A stretch of DNA of 40,690 bases from Didymodactylos carnosus (Eukaryota > Rotifera > Eurotatoria > Philodinida > Philodinidae): assembly GCA_905250885.1 (NCBI GenBank), contig CAJNOQ010000813.1, positions 1 to 40,690 on the forward strand, written 5' to 3'. The notes under the pieces were generated by a model, which did no database searches, was not told the DNA's origin, and was given only the letters and a program-made list of their open reading frames with translations. The position numbers and the translations under genes were made by a program. Below, in pieces: positions 1 through 11,186 of the stretch (positions within the stretch are counted from its first letter, which is position 1; the number at the start of each line of letters is the position of its first letter).

Positions 1-310
1 CCAATTACGTAGTTCCTTCGAAGGAAATGAGCTCATGACAATACCTAACTAGAGGAACCGAGGAAATGAGTAGAATTGATAGTAAATTCCCCGTCAGGGA
101 ACTGACATTTTCCTCATAGAGATAACCAAGATGAATAAAAATAAACAGAAATCTTTTTTGTTTAAAGAAAAAAAAGTCGAGGAAACGGGGGACTGACTCA
201 TTTCTGCAGACAGTTCCTGATGGTAGGTTCCTTCTAGACACCTACTAAGAACTGAGGCTCATGAGCTGATTGTCATGAGCTCATTTCCTTCGAAGGAACT
301 ACGTAATTGG
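1..310. mobile_element. MITE-like foldback element with 42-bp perfect terminal inverted repeats
   Basis: Bases 1-42 are the exact reverse complement of bases 269-310; each arm also contains the palindrome TTCCTTCGAAGGAA. The inner part carries a second, weaker inverted pairing (around 50-80 and 200-235). There is no transposase-like reading frame, so it is non-autonomous if mobile. It lies in an intron upstream of the first visible carbonic anhydrase exon. The left boundary coincides with the window edge, so a target-site duplication cannot be checked and the element may extend further left. Confidence 0.7.
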
Positions 311-552
311 GAAGAAATTGTGGATGTAATATTTATGTTGTTTCCTTGTCACGTTAATGTCGAACGGGGAATTGTCGAGGAAATGTGAAGTGAATGATGT
401 TCATTTCTCTATTCCTTGGAGAATTATATGTATTTGTATGGTATTATTAGGAATAGAGAGAATTCCTATTTCTCAGTCCTTGGACACTGCTGAAAAACCT
501 CCGATGTAAGAAACAATTATACTTCTAATATTCTACATTCATCGTTTTTTAG

Positions 553-2417
553 GTGTCATTGGTGGACCAGTTAGAGATGAGTATAGATTTTTACAATTTC
601 ATATGCATTGGGGACCAAACGAGCTCGAAGGATCAGAACATGTTGTAGATGGCAGTCGATATCCAGCTGAGGTACAGTAAAAGTGGCTAACAACTTTTTC
701 CTTAGTGGTAACTCAATTTTTATATAGCTCCATATTGTTAATTGGAATACGACAAAATATAGTACACCTCAAGCAGCCGCTACATCTGAAAATTTTGATG
801 GTCTTATGGTATTTGGTATATTAATCAGGGTATGTGACACAAACATAAAAATTACCCTCGGTGTCAAATAGCAGTGTACTGCGATGATTTTGAATAACGT
901 TTGAACGAAATGAGCTAGACAGGTCCAGTTTCCACCATTTTGAAGTACACTCATGGGGCTATCGAACAACCTAAAAGTGATCTGAAAACTACCAGTTCCA
1001 GGTGGAGTACCTTCTCGGGCAAAATATCCGGCAGTGCTGTGGAAAGGACTCCGAATAAAATTTTTGTTGTAACACTAGAACGCCAGGAAATTTTCATGAC
1101 CTAGAACACCCAAGCGGTCATTTTGACCGTGACTGTTTTTTTTAAAAATTTTATACTTAAAAATGGTTCTGAATTCAAAAATGAATTAAAAATTCTGCAA
1201 AAAACAATTTTTGTGGGACAAATTAAAAGTTATGACATAATTTATTTTTAAATAAATTGTATGCAGTTTGTTTTATTAAGGATAAAAATCACAAAACGGT
1301 CAAAATGACCGCTACGGGTGTTCTAGTGTTAATTTAGTGCGATTCATCTATAGAGTACACCTGTCTGAGTATATTCTGTAAGTTTGATGCATTTTGGTCA
1401 AGTATTATTATGCGTAGCTTTGAATTTTTGAATTTACTACGACTAAAACGGTAAATTTGTATTTTCATGAAAACGTTTCTTTCGAGCTTGTTCCGATTTT
1501 AATATCGACTATGTTTTCACTTATTCTCAGGGTTCCCCTGGATGAAAATGAGAGATTATGTAGGTTCCAGCAAAACGTCTACCGTCACCGTACGATACAA
1601 GATTGAGATCCCGGTAAACTTGCTTAGTTTTGTAGAGCAGATGTTGTCCTATCTAAGTGTAAATTTAGAGCAATTTCGTTCAAACGTTATTCAAAAAACA
1701 TCTGAGTGCACTGCTTTTTGATACCGATAGTAATATTCGGTTTAAAAATTCAAAAATTTTCTTTTGTTTTTTAACAAGGCTTCATCTGAAGACAATCCTG
1801 TTATGGAAAAATTATTTCAGTTATTGGCGAAAGTACCGCATAAAGGTGACAAAACAAACATTGATTCTGTTCTTGCTATCGATTCTTTATTACCAAGTAA
1901 GTGATCCATTTTCATATTTTTAATACTAAACGAAACTATTTTGCTCCAAAAAAAAAGAATTTTATCTATCGGAAATTCAAGACAGTCATTTTCTCACTTT
2001 TGCCAAAAAAGTTAGAAGTCATTTAGCCTGTTTGAGAACGATAAATGTTTGCTATTTCATTAAATAAATTCATAAATCTAACATCTGTCACTTTCTCTTT
2101 TTAGAAGATACTTATTCTTACTATACGTATGACGGTTCATTAACTACTCCAATGTGCAATGAATCTGTCAAATGGGTTGTATTTAAAGAAAAAGTATCTC
2201 TATCCAGACGACAGGTATACTTCGTTTTTTTAGACATTCAATTATAAAAAAACGTTTAGTCATCGATGATTATTATTATTTATTTTTTTAGCTTGATCAA
2301 CTTCGTCATTTAAAACATTGTTCTAAAAATGATGTACATGGTCATTCCAATATACATCTAAATTATCGCCCAGTAATGCCCTTAAATGGTAGAACAGTTT
2401 ATCGATCATTTGCATAA
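553..2417 (+). CDS. Alpha-carbonic anhydrase, 3' five exons (5' end outside window)
   Basis: Zinc enzyme that interconverts CO2 and bicarbonate. Exons by splice sites and frame: 553-671, 728-829, 1779-1896, 2105-2214, 2292-2417 (stop TAA). Seen in the translation: GGPV then QFHMHWG (two zinc histidines), GSEHVVDG (with the conserved Glu), AELHIVNW (third zinc histidine) and SLTTP (the active-site Thr region), so the catalytic core looks intact. The Pro-Pro after LTT is Pro-Met, followed by Cys (TTPMCNE). A Cys there is typical of secreted or membrane alpha-CAs, where it pairs with an N-terminal Cys that would be in the missing part; this suggests an extracellular form. The protein ends shortly after the fold (GRTVYRSFA) with no C-terminal membrane segment. 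The first exon shown begins in phase 1, so at least one upstream exon exists. The 0.95-kb intron 830-1778 is swollen by nested inverted-repeat elements. A polyadenylation signal AATAAA lies at 2811-2816. Confidence 0.93.
843..1740. mobile_element. Foldback element with ~75-bp imperfect TIRs, in carbonic anhydrase intron
   Basis: Bases about 843-917 match the reverse complement of about 1665-1740 with roughly 80% identity. The shared core is TTGAATAACGTTTGAACGAA, at 890-909 and inverted at 1674-1693. The interior (about 750 bp) has no coding frame and contains a second, smaller inverted-repeat element at 1069-1332. Exact ends and any target-site duplication are not clear. Interpreted as a non-autonomous DNA transposon relic. 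Confidence 0.6.
1069..1332. mobile_element. Short TIR element flanked by TTAA-like sites, nested in the larger foldback
   Basis: The left end reads GTAACACTAGAAC and the right end reads GTTCTAGTGTTAA, so the outer 10 bases are inverted repeats next to GTAA (1069-1072) and TTAA (1329-1332). Subterminal arms AGCGGTCATTTTGACCGT (left) and ACGGTCAAAATGACCGCT (right) are near-perfect inverted copies, each internally palindromic. A TTAA target with CAC..GTG ends is the pattern of piggyBac-type MITEs; the left copy has one mismatch (GTAA). There is no transposase. It sits inside the 843-1740 element and therefore inserted later. Confidence 0.6.
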
Positions 2418-3347
2418 TCTTATATACTATTATATCAAATATCATTTATAACCGGTTTTTCAACAAAGTAATTTTATAGATCTAACATGTTGAATTTTTT
2501 CGTTTGCTCTTGCACCATAGATTTATTTTGAAACAAATTAAACAGTATTATTTAGTTTTTGATTGTACATAATTTTTTTTCTTTTAACTATGTCTTTATG
2601 TTTGCTTTCGCTTATTGAAGTTAAATGATGATCAGTGTAGTGTTACCAATTGGTTTATACAATTTTTTTGATTTTAATTGAAACGATCGATTGTCTCCTT
2701 TTTTTCATTTTTCTACTTTCCATTTCCATATATATATATTTAGATAAATTTTTCCTATTGTTTTTCCTTTTTTTCATTTTTCTGTAATCATACTCGAATA
2801 TAAAATATAAAATAAATATATTTAAAATATATCATTTTTGAAAGAATATAAACTTTATTTGTGGATAAGAAGTGAAGAAAAATAATTGACAAACTTGTTG
2901 CAATACATCATCATCATCAAAAAAATTGCTTATTTAGTATTGTAGACCATATAATGTCTGCTAGTTTTGGTGAGAATGATGTTCCGGTTGACTCAAATTG
3001 TTGAAAGTTGTGTGAACGAAAAATAATAATAGAAGTTTGTCTACTCTAGTAGTATATGAAGATTAAAATGAGTGTAAATAATAGAGAGTAATACATAACT
3101 GAACAATAATCCGATGCTATTTGCTTATCTTTCCTCTTTTTTCTTTGATACGTTTGATTTCTAAACGACAAAACAAAAAAAAAAAAGAATTCACAACGAT
3201 GACCGAACAATTGTCAACAATGACAGAATAATAAACAATATTGTCTATCGGCCGTTTAACTATGCACAATTTCTTATTTTACTGTTAATATAGAAGAACA
3301 CCTTTTCGTTTTAACATTTATCGTTTCAAGACAGACACCATTGGAAG
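2418..3347. other. Intergenic: carbonic anhydrase 3' UTR and upstream region of the next gene
   Basis: AT-rich sequence with AATAAA at 2811-2816, which would end the carbonic anhydrase transcript about 400 nt after its stop. The rest, to 3347, holds no exon that I can recognise and should contain the promoter and 5' UTR of the following gene. An in-frame TAA at 3312-3314 precedes that gene's ATG. Confidence 0.5.
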
Positions 3348-6300
3348 ATGATCATGTGTGACTTTGAATCTTTTTTGTTCAATAAAATAAATTCTGTGAC
3401 AGAAGAAATATCACTAGAAGAATCACTTGACAATATGGCATTAGCAGAGTTTGATTTTCCACCAGCACCACCGATTGAAGAAGAAAATGAATTAAATTCT
3501 AAATTAAACAATTTAACAATTACTGTTCATGATCCATACGATAATAATAGTAATTTAACACAAAGATTTCCCTCACCACCATTACCTCCACCACCTGCTA
3601 TTAATTCTTTATCGAAAGGAATATCAACATCATACAATAGTAAGACACTTGCACCAATCAAAATTAGACCAAATGAATACAACAAACGAAGTACACATCG
3701 AAAACGGCATCGTACATCATCTTCTCATTATATTAACAATCACAAAAATATTACATCAAATGGATCTCTATATGTGAATCTAATAGCTAATAATAACGTA
3801 TCCAATTTGGTTGGCAATATCGATGTGGCATATGCAACATTAATGAATGTTAGCAGCAACAATGTATCAAAATCATTTGATAATACACCACTACTTGGAC
3901 AAAATTCATTTGAACATGCAACGTATCAGGAACTTGAACATTGTATTATCAAAAATGAAAACTTTTCCAATACGATGGTTGAACAATTAAAAAATTCATC
4001 TAGTTCATCTATGATTCCCATTCGTTCGTCCATTGATCAAGGACTAAGTATTATTCATTCATCAAAATCTCTATATCAGAATATCACTGATGCAAAAAAC
4101 GGTGAACAACCACGACACAAAAAAACATCTATAGTGCCCTTGTATGAAAATAATATTAATGCGTGTTCTCGAAACTATGCGAATGTTGTATTTTTAAAGC
4201 AAAGTAATGATGTTAGCTGTATTTCTACAACTGGAATACACGAACAAACACCTCGTTTGCAGAACGAAGCAAACCCAGATGAAATTCATCAACCTCTATT
4301 CAATCAAGGAAAACGGAAGAAACCTCCTCCTCCTCCTCCTCCTCCGCCACCATCACTACTAGAACCTATAATAATATCAACACAATGTAATAAAGCCTTA
4401 TACGTAAACCTGTCACCTTTTATTGACAATATCGAAGCTCCAAGTATACCAACTCGAAAACCGCGAGCACCCCGCATTGAAACGATGATAAAACAAAATT
4501 CAAATGAAGAACGATGTTCTATGTCAACAAATGAACTATATCCTTTGGTCAATGTAGCTGAAAAGGGAAAGAAGGAGAGTGTATCTGATAATCTTCCTCA
4601 AAATAGTACAACTCATACACCAATGAGTACATTATCTGGTAATAAAGACTTAAATAGTATGGACGACCTCGCTGAAAATAATTCAACACAGCAAGAGCTG
4701 TGTACAGAGCTGTTCAGACGTTTTGAAGAGCAAGTAAGTAAGTAAAATTAGAACGACCATAGAGAATGAATGTAAGCCTATTTTCATCGTTTTACTAATA
4801 TATTTGAAAGTAAAAATGAAATTATAAACAACATTCATCTGCATCGCTTAAAACTAATTGGCTGTACGTATGATTAAGTGATTTAAAATACTCTACTATA
4901 CTTTGATTAACATGTGTTTCAGACTATATATTCACTTCAGACTCCTCTCAGAAAAAATTTTCACGCTAGGTTACATTGGATCTCGATGAAATGTTGGCTA
5001 TAGTTATGATAAAAAGGCTAGGCTCGATCTATTGTCCTTCGCTAGATGTCGTCCGAACAAGACTTAAAAATGGATTTTAATATTTTGCTCCGTACAGGTT
5101 TTGGCGCGGGAAAAGTCAAAAACTCGAAAACAGCTGTTCTAATTTCATAAAGATGTTTCGCTGTATAAAAAGCTCGACCGAAACTCAAGAATCGAGTTTT
5201 GTTGGCTTCTAGACACTTGTGTTAGTTGCAATTCAAATGTCTCTAGCATTTACGGTTTGCAAGAATTCGTGCAACATACGAAACACCATAGAGGAAAAAA
5301 TGATTTTGAGAAAAACGCAAAATACTGTTTTCTTTCAAAACATGAATTATTCTTGTAAATTCTGATACAAAAAATATTTCTTCGTATATTATTTCGACTA
5401 TGATGAGTCTGACAGACATATGCGAGTATATGTACTGCATATGTTAGTCAGATTTCTCATGGTCGAAAACCTATACAGTCACGAAATTAGCACAAACTAA
5501 AAAGTTAAACTTTGCTTTCATCCGTAGGAAAAACCCTTAAACCGAGTCACTTAAGACTTTAAATTTAGTACACTCGAAAGAGGACACTTGAGCTATCCGA
5601 TCATGTATTTTTCTCAAAAATCGAAATTTTTGCCCAAAGTTGTCATTTCTAACGTGGAAAGGGGCGCTCTTAAATACCAACGGAGCGAATTCAGCAATGT
5701 AACTATTGCGTCCACACTCTTACTTCATTCTGTTATGTTTTCGTTTTAAATCAGATCTAATTTTAAAGAACTTTTCACTTTTATGGACATTTTTGTTCTC
5801 AATATTAATCTAATTTTAATACATACTTCTCTCTTAGGTGAAAGAAACTGATGAGAATATGGCTCCCAACTACGCTGATAAAAGTGTGTTGTATCGAACA
5901 AAATTGAAAAACAGTCCAGTTAATTCGCAGCGTGGTGATAAATCGATGAATACTATTATTAATCCTACAGTTTGTTTAACCGATGGTCCTTGTCGTTTAC
6001 CATTACACTCTCGTCGAAGAAATCAAAACATAGTTAATCGGCGTCGTCGTATGCAAGGCATGAGAGGAAATATTTTAAAAGCCGCTGGTAAACGTCATCC
6101 AAAATTATCTATTCGAGGAGATAAATCATCCATTAGACATAGAAATACACTGCGAGGAACAATTAATCTCAGTCATGCTCAACTGTCACAAAATATGACG
6201 TCTTCAATTGGTACATGTAGACAATCAACATTACAACAACGTTTAGCTCAATCAAAACGTCGAGCACAACGAATGTGTCAGATGAAGAGTAATCAGTCCC

Positions 6301-8681
6301 AAGATAATACAGAAACATTAGATCTGGATGTTGATCACACGTACAATGAAATTAAACATTTTGCAATACAAAATTTCGATGATTCAAGACCATCATCGAA
6401 TATGAATAGTCGTTCATTGGGCGTATTAGGAAGAGCAATGCAGTTTAATGGTGCATTACGTGATCGTGTATTTTCCTGGTATCGTAGTATAGGAAACGAG
6501 GATGAACAAACTGAGATAGACAACAATTCAAAAGAAAATACTATTTCTCAGCAAACAAATACAAATGAAAACCAAAGTTTATCAATACCATTAATAAGAA
6601 AGTTTAAGCAATCTCGAAGTCGATCTACTGAGAACGGCGATCCAACATGCACAGAAAATCTCGTAAGTAAGACTTACCACTTACTGACCTAAAATATTTT
6701 ATATTGAGACAGTCTTAGCCCATAATTATCTTGTTTGTAGAGAGAAAACATGAGAAACATATGCATTTGAAGAAATCAAAATGATTTAAAAACAAAGATT
6801 CTCAGATCTTATGGGCTTAAATTCTTACGTTTGATTCAATTTTGAGTATAGAATGTAGTAAGATTCGTTTTGTTTACAGGATGATGAAGAAATTTATACT
6901 CATGATCATTTCATACTTCGAAGACGACCACATGGATCTACATCCACGGTGAGTGTTGATTTACAAGATGAAAATGAATCTATTCGTCGACCATCAACAC
7001 AGTTACAACGTCAAGGTACAAAAACAAAAGAAACATCGTCTATCGCTCAAAAACCTAAATCATTTCAATTTCAAAATGTTCTATCACGTAGTCATCAACT
7101 TCTGTCTAATCAACGATCAAATATTGCCTTAAGTAAAATATCTTCATTATCGAGTAAATCATATGGAAATATTCGTCATCGGAAACAGGCACGTTCATCT
7201 CACTTACAACTGACATTAGACAAAAAAGATGTTGATTTTATTCATGGTATATTGAACAAAACAAAAGAGCATAATCAAGCTTGGAATCGTGTTCGAGCAT
7301 TGAAAGAAGCTTATATTAGAGCAAGTACAAAAACAAAAACATTGTCAAAAAAGCAAAAATCTAAATTAGTTCAAAATTCAGTAACCACAAAAGTGAAATG
7401 CGAATTAGAAAAATATGATGAATTACCCAGTGCACACAATAATGCAAATAACAGTTGTTATAACTCAGAAGATAATATTGACAATTATGAATTTGATGAA
7501 GAAGAAGAAGAGGAGACCAGATGGATAAAATCACACCGAGGATCAATGCCTGTAATATCGTCCACAGTTAATAATATAAAACCCAAATTAATAAATTTTG
7601 TATCATTTTTGAAGCGAAAAGCAGAAATTAATATCAAAAATTTACAAAAGAATTTCACAGAAATAAAACATAGAATGCATCAAGAACATCGTCATCGATT
7701 AGAATTACAGCTACAAAAAGGATATCGGTCACAAGATATAATTTATCCATCAGGACATTATCCACTTGAACGAATAGCTACTCTCGGCGGAGGAGAAACG
7801 GAAGAAACAAACTGTGAAGATAATGTATCAGTTAAAGTAAGAAAACGACTTTGATTTAGAATATGATAAGAGCAAATCATTTAAGTTGAATATAACGTCG
7901 TATTTCATGTAGATCAGAAAAGTCATCCGGGAGGAAGCAGCCCCTCATGGAGACGCGCTTCTCGAAAAAAGAGATACAAGTGCTCGAGGGGTCATCGATT
8001 TCGCGGTCTCGGATTTCCGATAAGCAGCGAGCTCTCGAACAAAGATGATCAAGACTACAGACATAGATAAAAAAAGCTTTACTGTTCCTTGTCTGCATGA
8101 TATAAACAAATCTGAAGACAAACATATTTTTCATTTCTTTCTAGGATAAGCATTTATCGTCGCGTGTGCGGAATCATAGAATAAAACAAGATCATCTTCG
8201 GATGAATACGAAACATGACTCAACTGCAATCATACGCAAGTCATCTAATATTTCAAATCAGCGACCTATGACCTCAATGAAAAATGTGTCAGGATCTCCT
8301 AGACATTGTGTTAAACGAACAAACTCTCATCACATCAGTTCAAGAATGATTGATCAACAAGTTCGCTCAGCAGCTAATAATGATTTAGATCCATCTGATT
8401 CAAGTGTTGTTCATGCACCAGTTGCTACTCATTTAAAAAGACATACCAGTTCAATAGCTGTTCAAAATCGGCCAACAAAAAATCATGTAATCGTTCGACG
8501 TTCATCAGTGAGACAATCGTCGAGAGAACATAAACCAACATCGAGCACTACAACGACGGTACAAACTAAAGCTGACAATGATCACAAGTATCGACTAATG
8601 AATCATGACACTAGTAATAACAGCGGTAATACTCGTCGAAAGCGTCATTCGACAAAACTAACTGATATGCAGACAAGTTGA
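3348..8681 (+). CDS. Large proline-rich, low-complexity protein of unknown function (4 exons, ~1234 aa)
   Basis: Exons 3348-4733, 5838-6662, 6880-7836 and 8145-8681; all three introns are phase 0 with good GTAAG donors and pyrimidine-rich acceptors. The start is ATG 3348 (a second ATG follows two codons later); TAA at 3312 closes the frame upstream. I do not recognise the family. Seen: FPPAPP and FPSPPLPPPP near the N terminus (similar to EVH1/profilin ligands), ten consecutive prolines at residues 326-335 preceded by RKK (RxxPxxP, SH3 class I type), PSIPTRK near residue 366 (PxxPxR, class II type), and YxN motifs at Tyr142, 243, 266, 277 and 352 (Grb2-SH2-like). Exon 2 is rich in Arg (around residues 520-535). 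Exon 3 has a lysine-rich helical stretch and a Glu run near residue 945. Exon 4 is basic and Ser/Thr/His-rich. Most of it is probably disordered. A docking or cytoskeletal scaffold role is inference only. A polyadenylation signal lies at 8750-8755. Confidence 0.8.
5393..5467. repeat. Imperfect hairpin in intron 1 of the proline-rich gene
   Basis: Bases 5393-5423 (TTCGACTATGATGAGTCTGA then CAGACATATGC) pair with 5437-5467 at about 80% identity, around a 13-base loop. It lies in the middle of the 1.1-kb intron 4734-5837, which is much longer than the other introns of this gene and may be the remains of an insertion. No target-site duplication was found. Confidence 0.45.
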
Positions 8682-10006
8682 CGTGCTGCTTCTTGTTAAC
8701 TATTACGATTCGTTTTTTGTACGCGTTTTCCATTATCTTTTTTAATTTAAATAAATCTTACATACAAGAATTTGCACTGTAGATAGTCATTTTTATTATT
8801 CAATAAGTTATAATTGGAAGAGACAGATTTTGACTTCAACAAAAGAGCAAATATATTCAAAACTCAGAACGTGGTGTACTGTTGTTTAATGAATATTATC
8901 GAAACACGTTGTAAAATCTCTATGACAATGAGTATACGTTTAGCGAAGTAGGAAGGAGAAATCTTCGACTCTATTAAACATTCTTCGATATTAGCATTTT
9001 CAGCCTCTTGACACAAGTCAAAATTTTATTTGTAATGATCATTCACAGGGAAGTCCGACCGCTTATTGCAACAATAAATTTCTCATTAGATCAATTTTTA
9101 ATCTTCAACAGCACGTTTTTCATAAAGTTCACAGAGGATAGTAAAGAGAGATATCGATCAGGTTCTATCGCAACTCGAAATTTTCGTTACTTATTTATTG
9201 TGCAGAGATGGGCAATTCCGGTTTCAACTGCGTTAGCAACCATTGTAACTCTCGGTCAACTTCGTATTAACCGCTGAACTTTTATTTGCGTTTGCGTTGA
9301 TATTGCCCGAATACACAGTCTAACTCCGATAAATTTTCAATAACTCCACCAAAATTCCCTCCAACTCGTGCTGGAATTCCCCATCACTGATTAATGGATG
9401 TTAGCGGATTTTACTTCGAGAAAGTCGTTGCCTATTACTGCTGCTTTTTTAAGTATGTCGTGGATCTTGTTCAATAGTAGAAATCGTAAATTTTCTGCCT
9501 ATATTTAAAGCATCCCCAAGTCTAGGTCATTTATACATATTTTCACAAATTTCTTGATAGTGTCAAACGTGTATTTAGTCAGGTATATAATCCATTATTG
9601 GTCACACATGAATTTTGTGCACGGAAAATTACAGAAAGTTTTTTATTAAAGCATTTAGAAAAACTGATCGTGAGTGTAGGTTGTCGGACACTGATCGACA
9701 GTCTATGAAGATTGCCATCATATCGCTAAATAAATATTAAGAATAACTGAAGCGGAAATTTGAATTCTTGATTCTCAGTCTAAAATATCATTTGGTTTTG
9801 AGCGCATACTTCATATGTACCGACAAATGATAGAAATAAAATTTTGATAAAAATATTTGCTTTTGTTTACTATTTGTAATCTGATTTATAATAAAAATGA
9901 TGAGAAAACTACAAAATTATTCTTAGAGGTGTATTATGAAGGTTCAAAGACAACTGTAGAAGCAGTGCTTCTACTTTGACCTTGTACTGTTTCTAGATTT
10001 GTCGTC

Positions 10007-10165
10007 ATGGATGTTGAGTCGGACATTGATGAGATCGAAGGAAAAGAGGAGAAATCTTTATTAACTAATCCATTTGTTGTTAGTAGTCATAAAAAACAAT
10101 TGAAAAAATCTGAATTAAAAGCAAATAAATTAACTGAAAATTATTCTGGTATCATTCCATCTTAG
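10007..10165 (+). pseudogene. Short coding-like fragment (52-codon frame), possible gene relic
   Basis: ATG at 10007 opens a 52-residue acidic-then-lysine-rich frame (begins MDVESDIDEIEGKEEKS) ending in TAG. The same frame is open upstream from 9929 with a single TGA at 9977, and continues after the TAG for another 43 codons to a TGA, with a tryptophan-containing, peptide-like composition. A long frame interrupted by isolated stops looks more like a decayed coding copy than a real exon. I do not recognise a family, and no convincing donor/acceptor pair links it to other exons. It could also be chance. Confidence 0.25.
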
Positions 10166-10585
10166 TGGTTCACAAGGGAACCTGATACCATATCTGAACG
10201 GTACAAAACTAAGGGCTTGCTAGCTTTTGTATTGCAGGAGACATACGAGATTCTCTACCAGTGGAAAAGTCAACATATTTCTGTTGAAAATTTTTGAGTA
10301 TTACCTGATTTTCCAAAGATTCACTGGAAAATGTACTTCATAAAAACTTTTTGTCGACGGAAATCGGTCCCAGGTCTCGTCTTTCGCAAGGGAAACACCA
10401 CAACTCTGTAGCTGCTTTAGATCGAAAGTTATTTTAAAAACTATCATAGTCATGCTTATTTCAAAACTGACAATACAATATAATTTTCTTTACAAACAGA
10501 TGATGGTTCATAATTAATAATTGACACATTAGGCTATTACTGAATGTACCAGCGCGGTTCAGTAACAGCATAAGGTGTAAAGAGT

Positions 10586-10591
10586 TTTATT
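10586..10591 (-). other. Polyadenylation signal AATAAA
   Basis: TTTATT on the plus strand, i.e. AATAAA on the minus strand, 41 nt beyond the stop codon of the small membrane-protein gene; correct orientation and spacing for its mRNA 3' end. Confidence 0.5.
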
Positions 10592-10631
10592 AAATGACAA
10601 TTTCTTTAATTAAAATTTGATCTTGAAATGG

Positions 10632-11186
10632 TCATTTAAGTGCAACTTGCACATCGTCGTTCTTCAACACATAATTAATTGATGGTTCAAGGATGTTAAA
10701 TATATCTAAAATAAATGAGATGGAAAAACTTGAATACAATTGGTGTTCTATTTGTCCTACTTGAATACCTTTCGTTCTATTTCGACTTGCTTGACCTGAT
10801 GGAGCTGATAATGTTTTACTACTATAAAAACAGTAAGAAGAAAAAGTGAATTTCACTTAGCAGTATTGATGTTAGATTACCGTAACTGTTCTGTTTCAGA
10901 TTTATAAGCTCGAACACGATCTAATTCAATTTCATTTTCACGTTCTAATCTCTGCATTTTACCTTTAAATGTACGGAAAATCAAATAACTTTATTAAACA
11001 AATGTGAAACGTACGCCGTCGTTGAATCATATGACCGCACAGCAAACCAAAAACGATTGCTGTTAGTAGCATTGAACATATACCTAAAGTAAACATCGGC
11101 CATGCCTTTTCCATTCCTAAAGTAAGACTCGCATGAAGTTTGTTAGAGAAGAATGAGCGTGCATCTTACTCACCAATTCTGGGCAT
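10632..11186 (-). CDS. Small single-pass membrane protein, 107 aa, five short exons
   Basis: Minus-strand exons in transcript order: 11186-11174 (13 nt), 11116-11015, 10962-10881, 10821-10769, 10705-10632. All introns are GT/AG, and phases 1, 1, 2 and 1 join into one uninterrupted frame of 108 codons including TGA. An in-frame TAA lies 22 bases before the ATG. Translation: a short N terminus (MPRIGMEKAW), one hydrophobic helix (about residues 11-33) followed by the positive stop-transfer HMIQRRRR, then a charged helical segment rich in Glu/Arg (about 40-66), a Ser/Arg linker and a tail ending VQVALK. The positive-inside rule puts the C terminus in the cytosol, making it a type III-like or signal-anchor protein. 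I do not recognise the family. No single exon is longer than 34 codons, so simple open-frame scans miss it. The consistent splice phases are the main evidence that it is a real gene. Confidence 0.72.

Larger units (their letters stand above)
8682..10631. other. Intergenic region between the proline-rich gene and the small membrane-protein gene
   Basis: It contains the AATAAA at 8750-8755 for the upstream gene and the AATAAA (minus strand, 10586-10591) for the downstream gene; the two genes converge here. One coding-like fragment is listed separately at 10007-10165. The open frame at 9008-9277 has no splice or family support and is not called. Nothing else is recognised. Confidence 0.4.

Noticed and set aside
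4304-4552. Minus-strand frame with a run of ten glycines
   Set aside because: It is the antisense of the polyproline codons of the plus-strand proline-rich gene.
7877-8134. 85-codon minus-strand frame in the last intron of the proline-rich gene
   Set aside because: Antisense to a well-defined intron, with no motif; the locally higher GC content explains the lack of stops.
9008-9277. 89-codon plus-strand open frame
   Set aside because: No splice signals, conserved motif or polyadenylation context ties it to a gene; likely chance.
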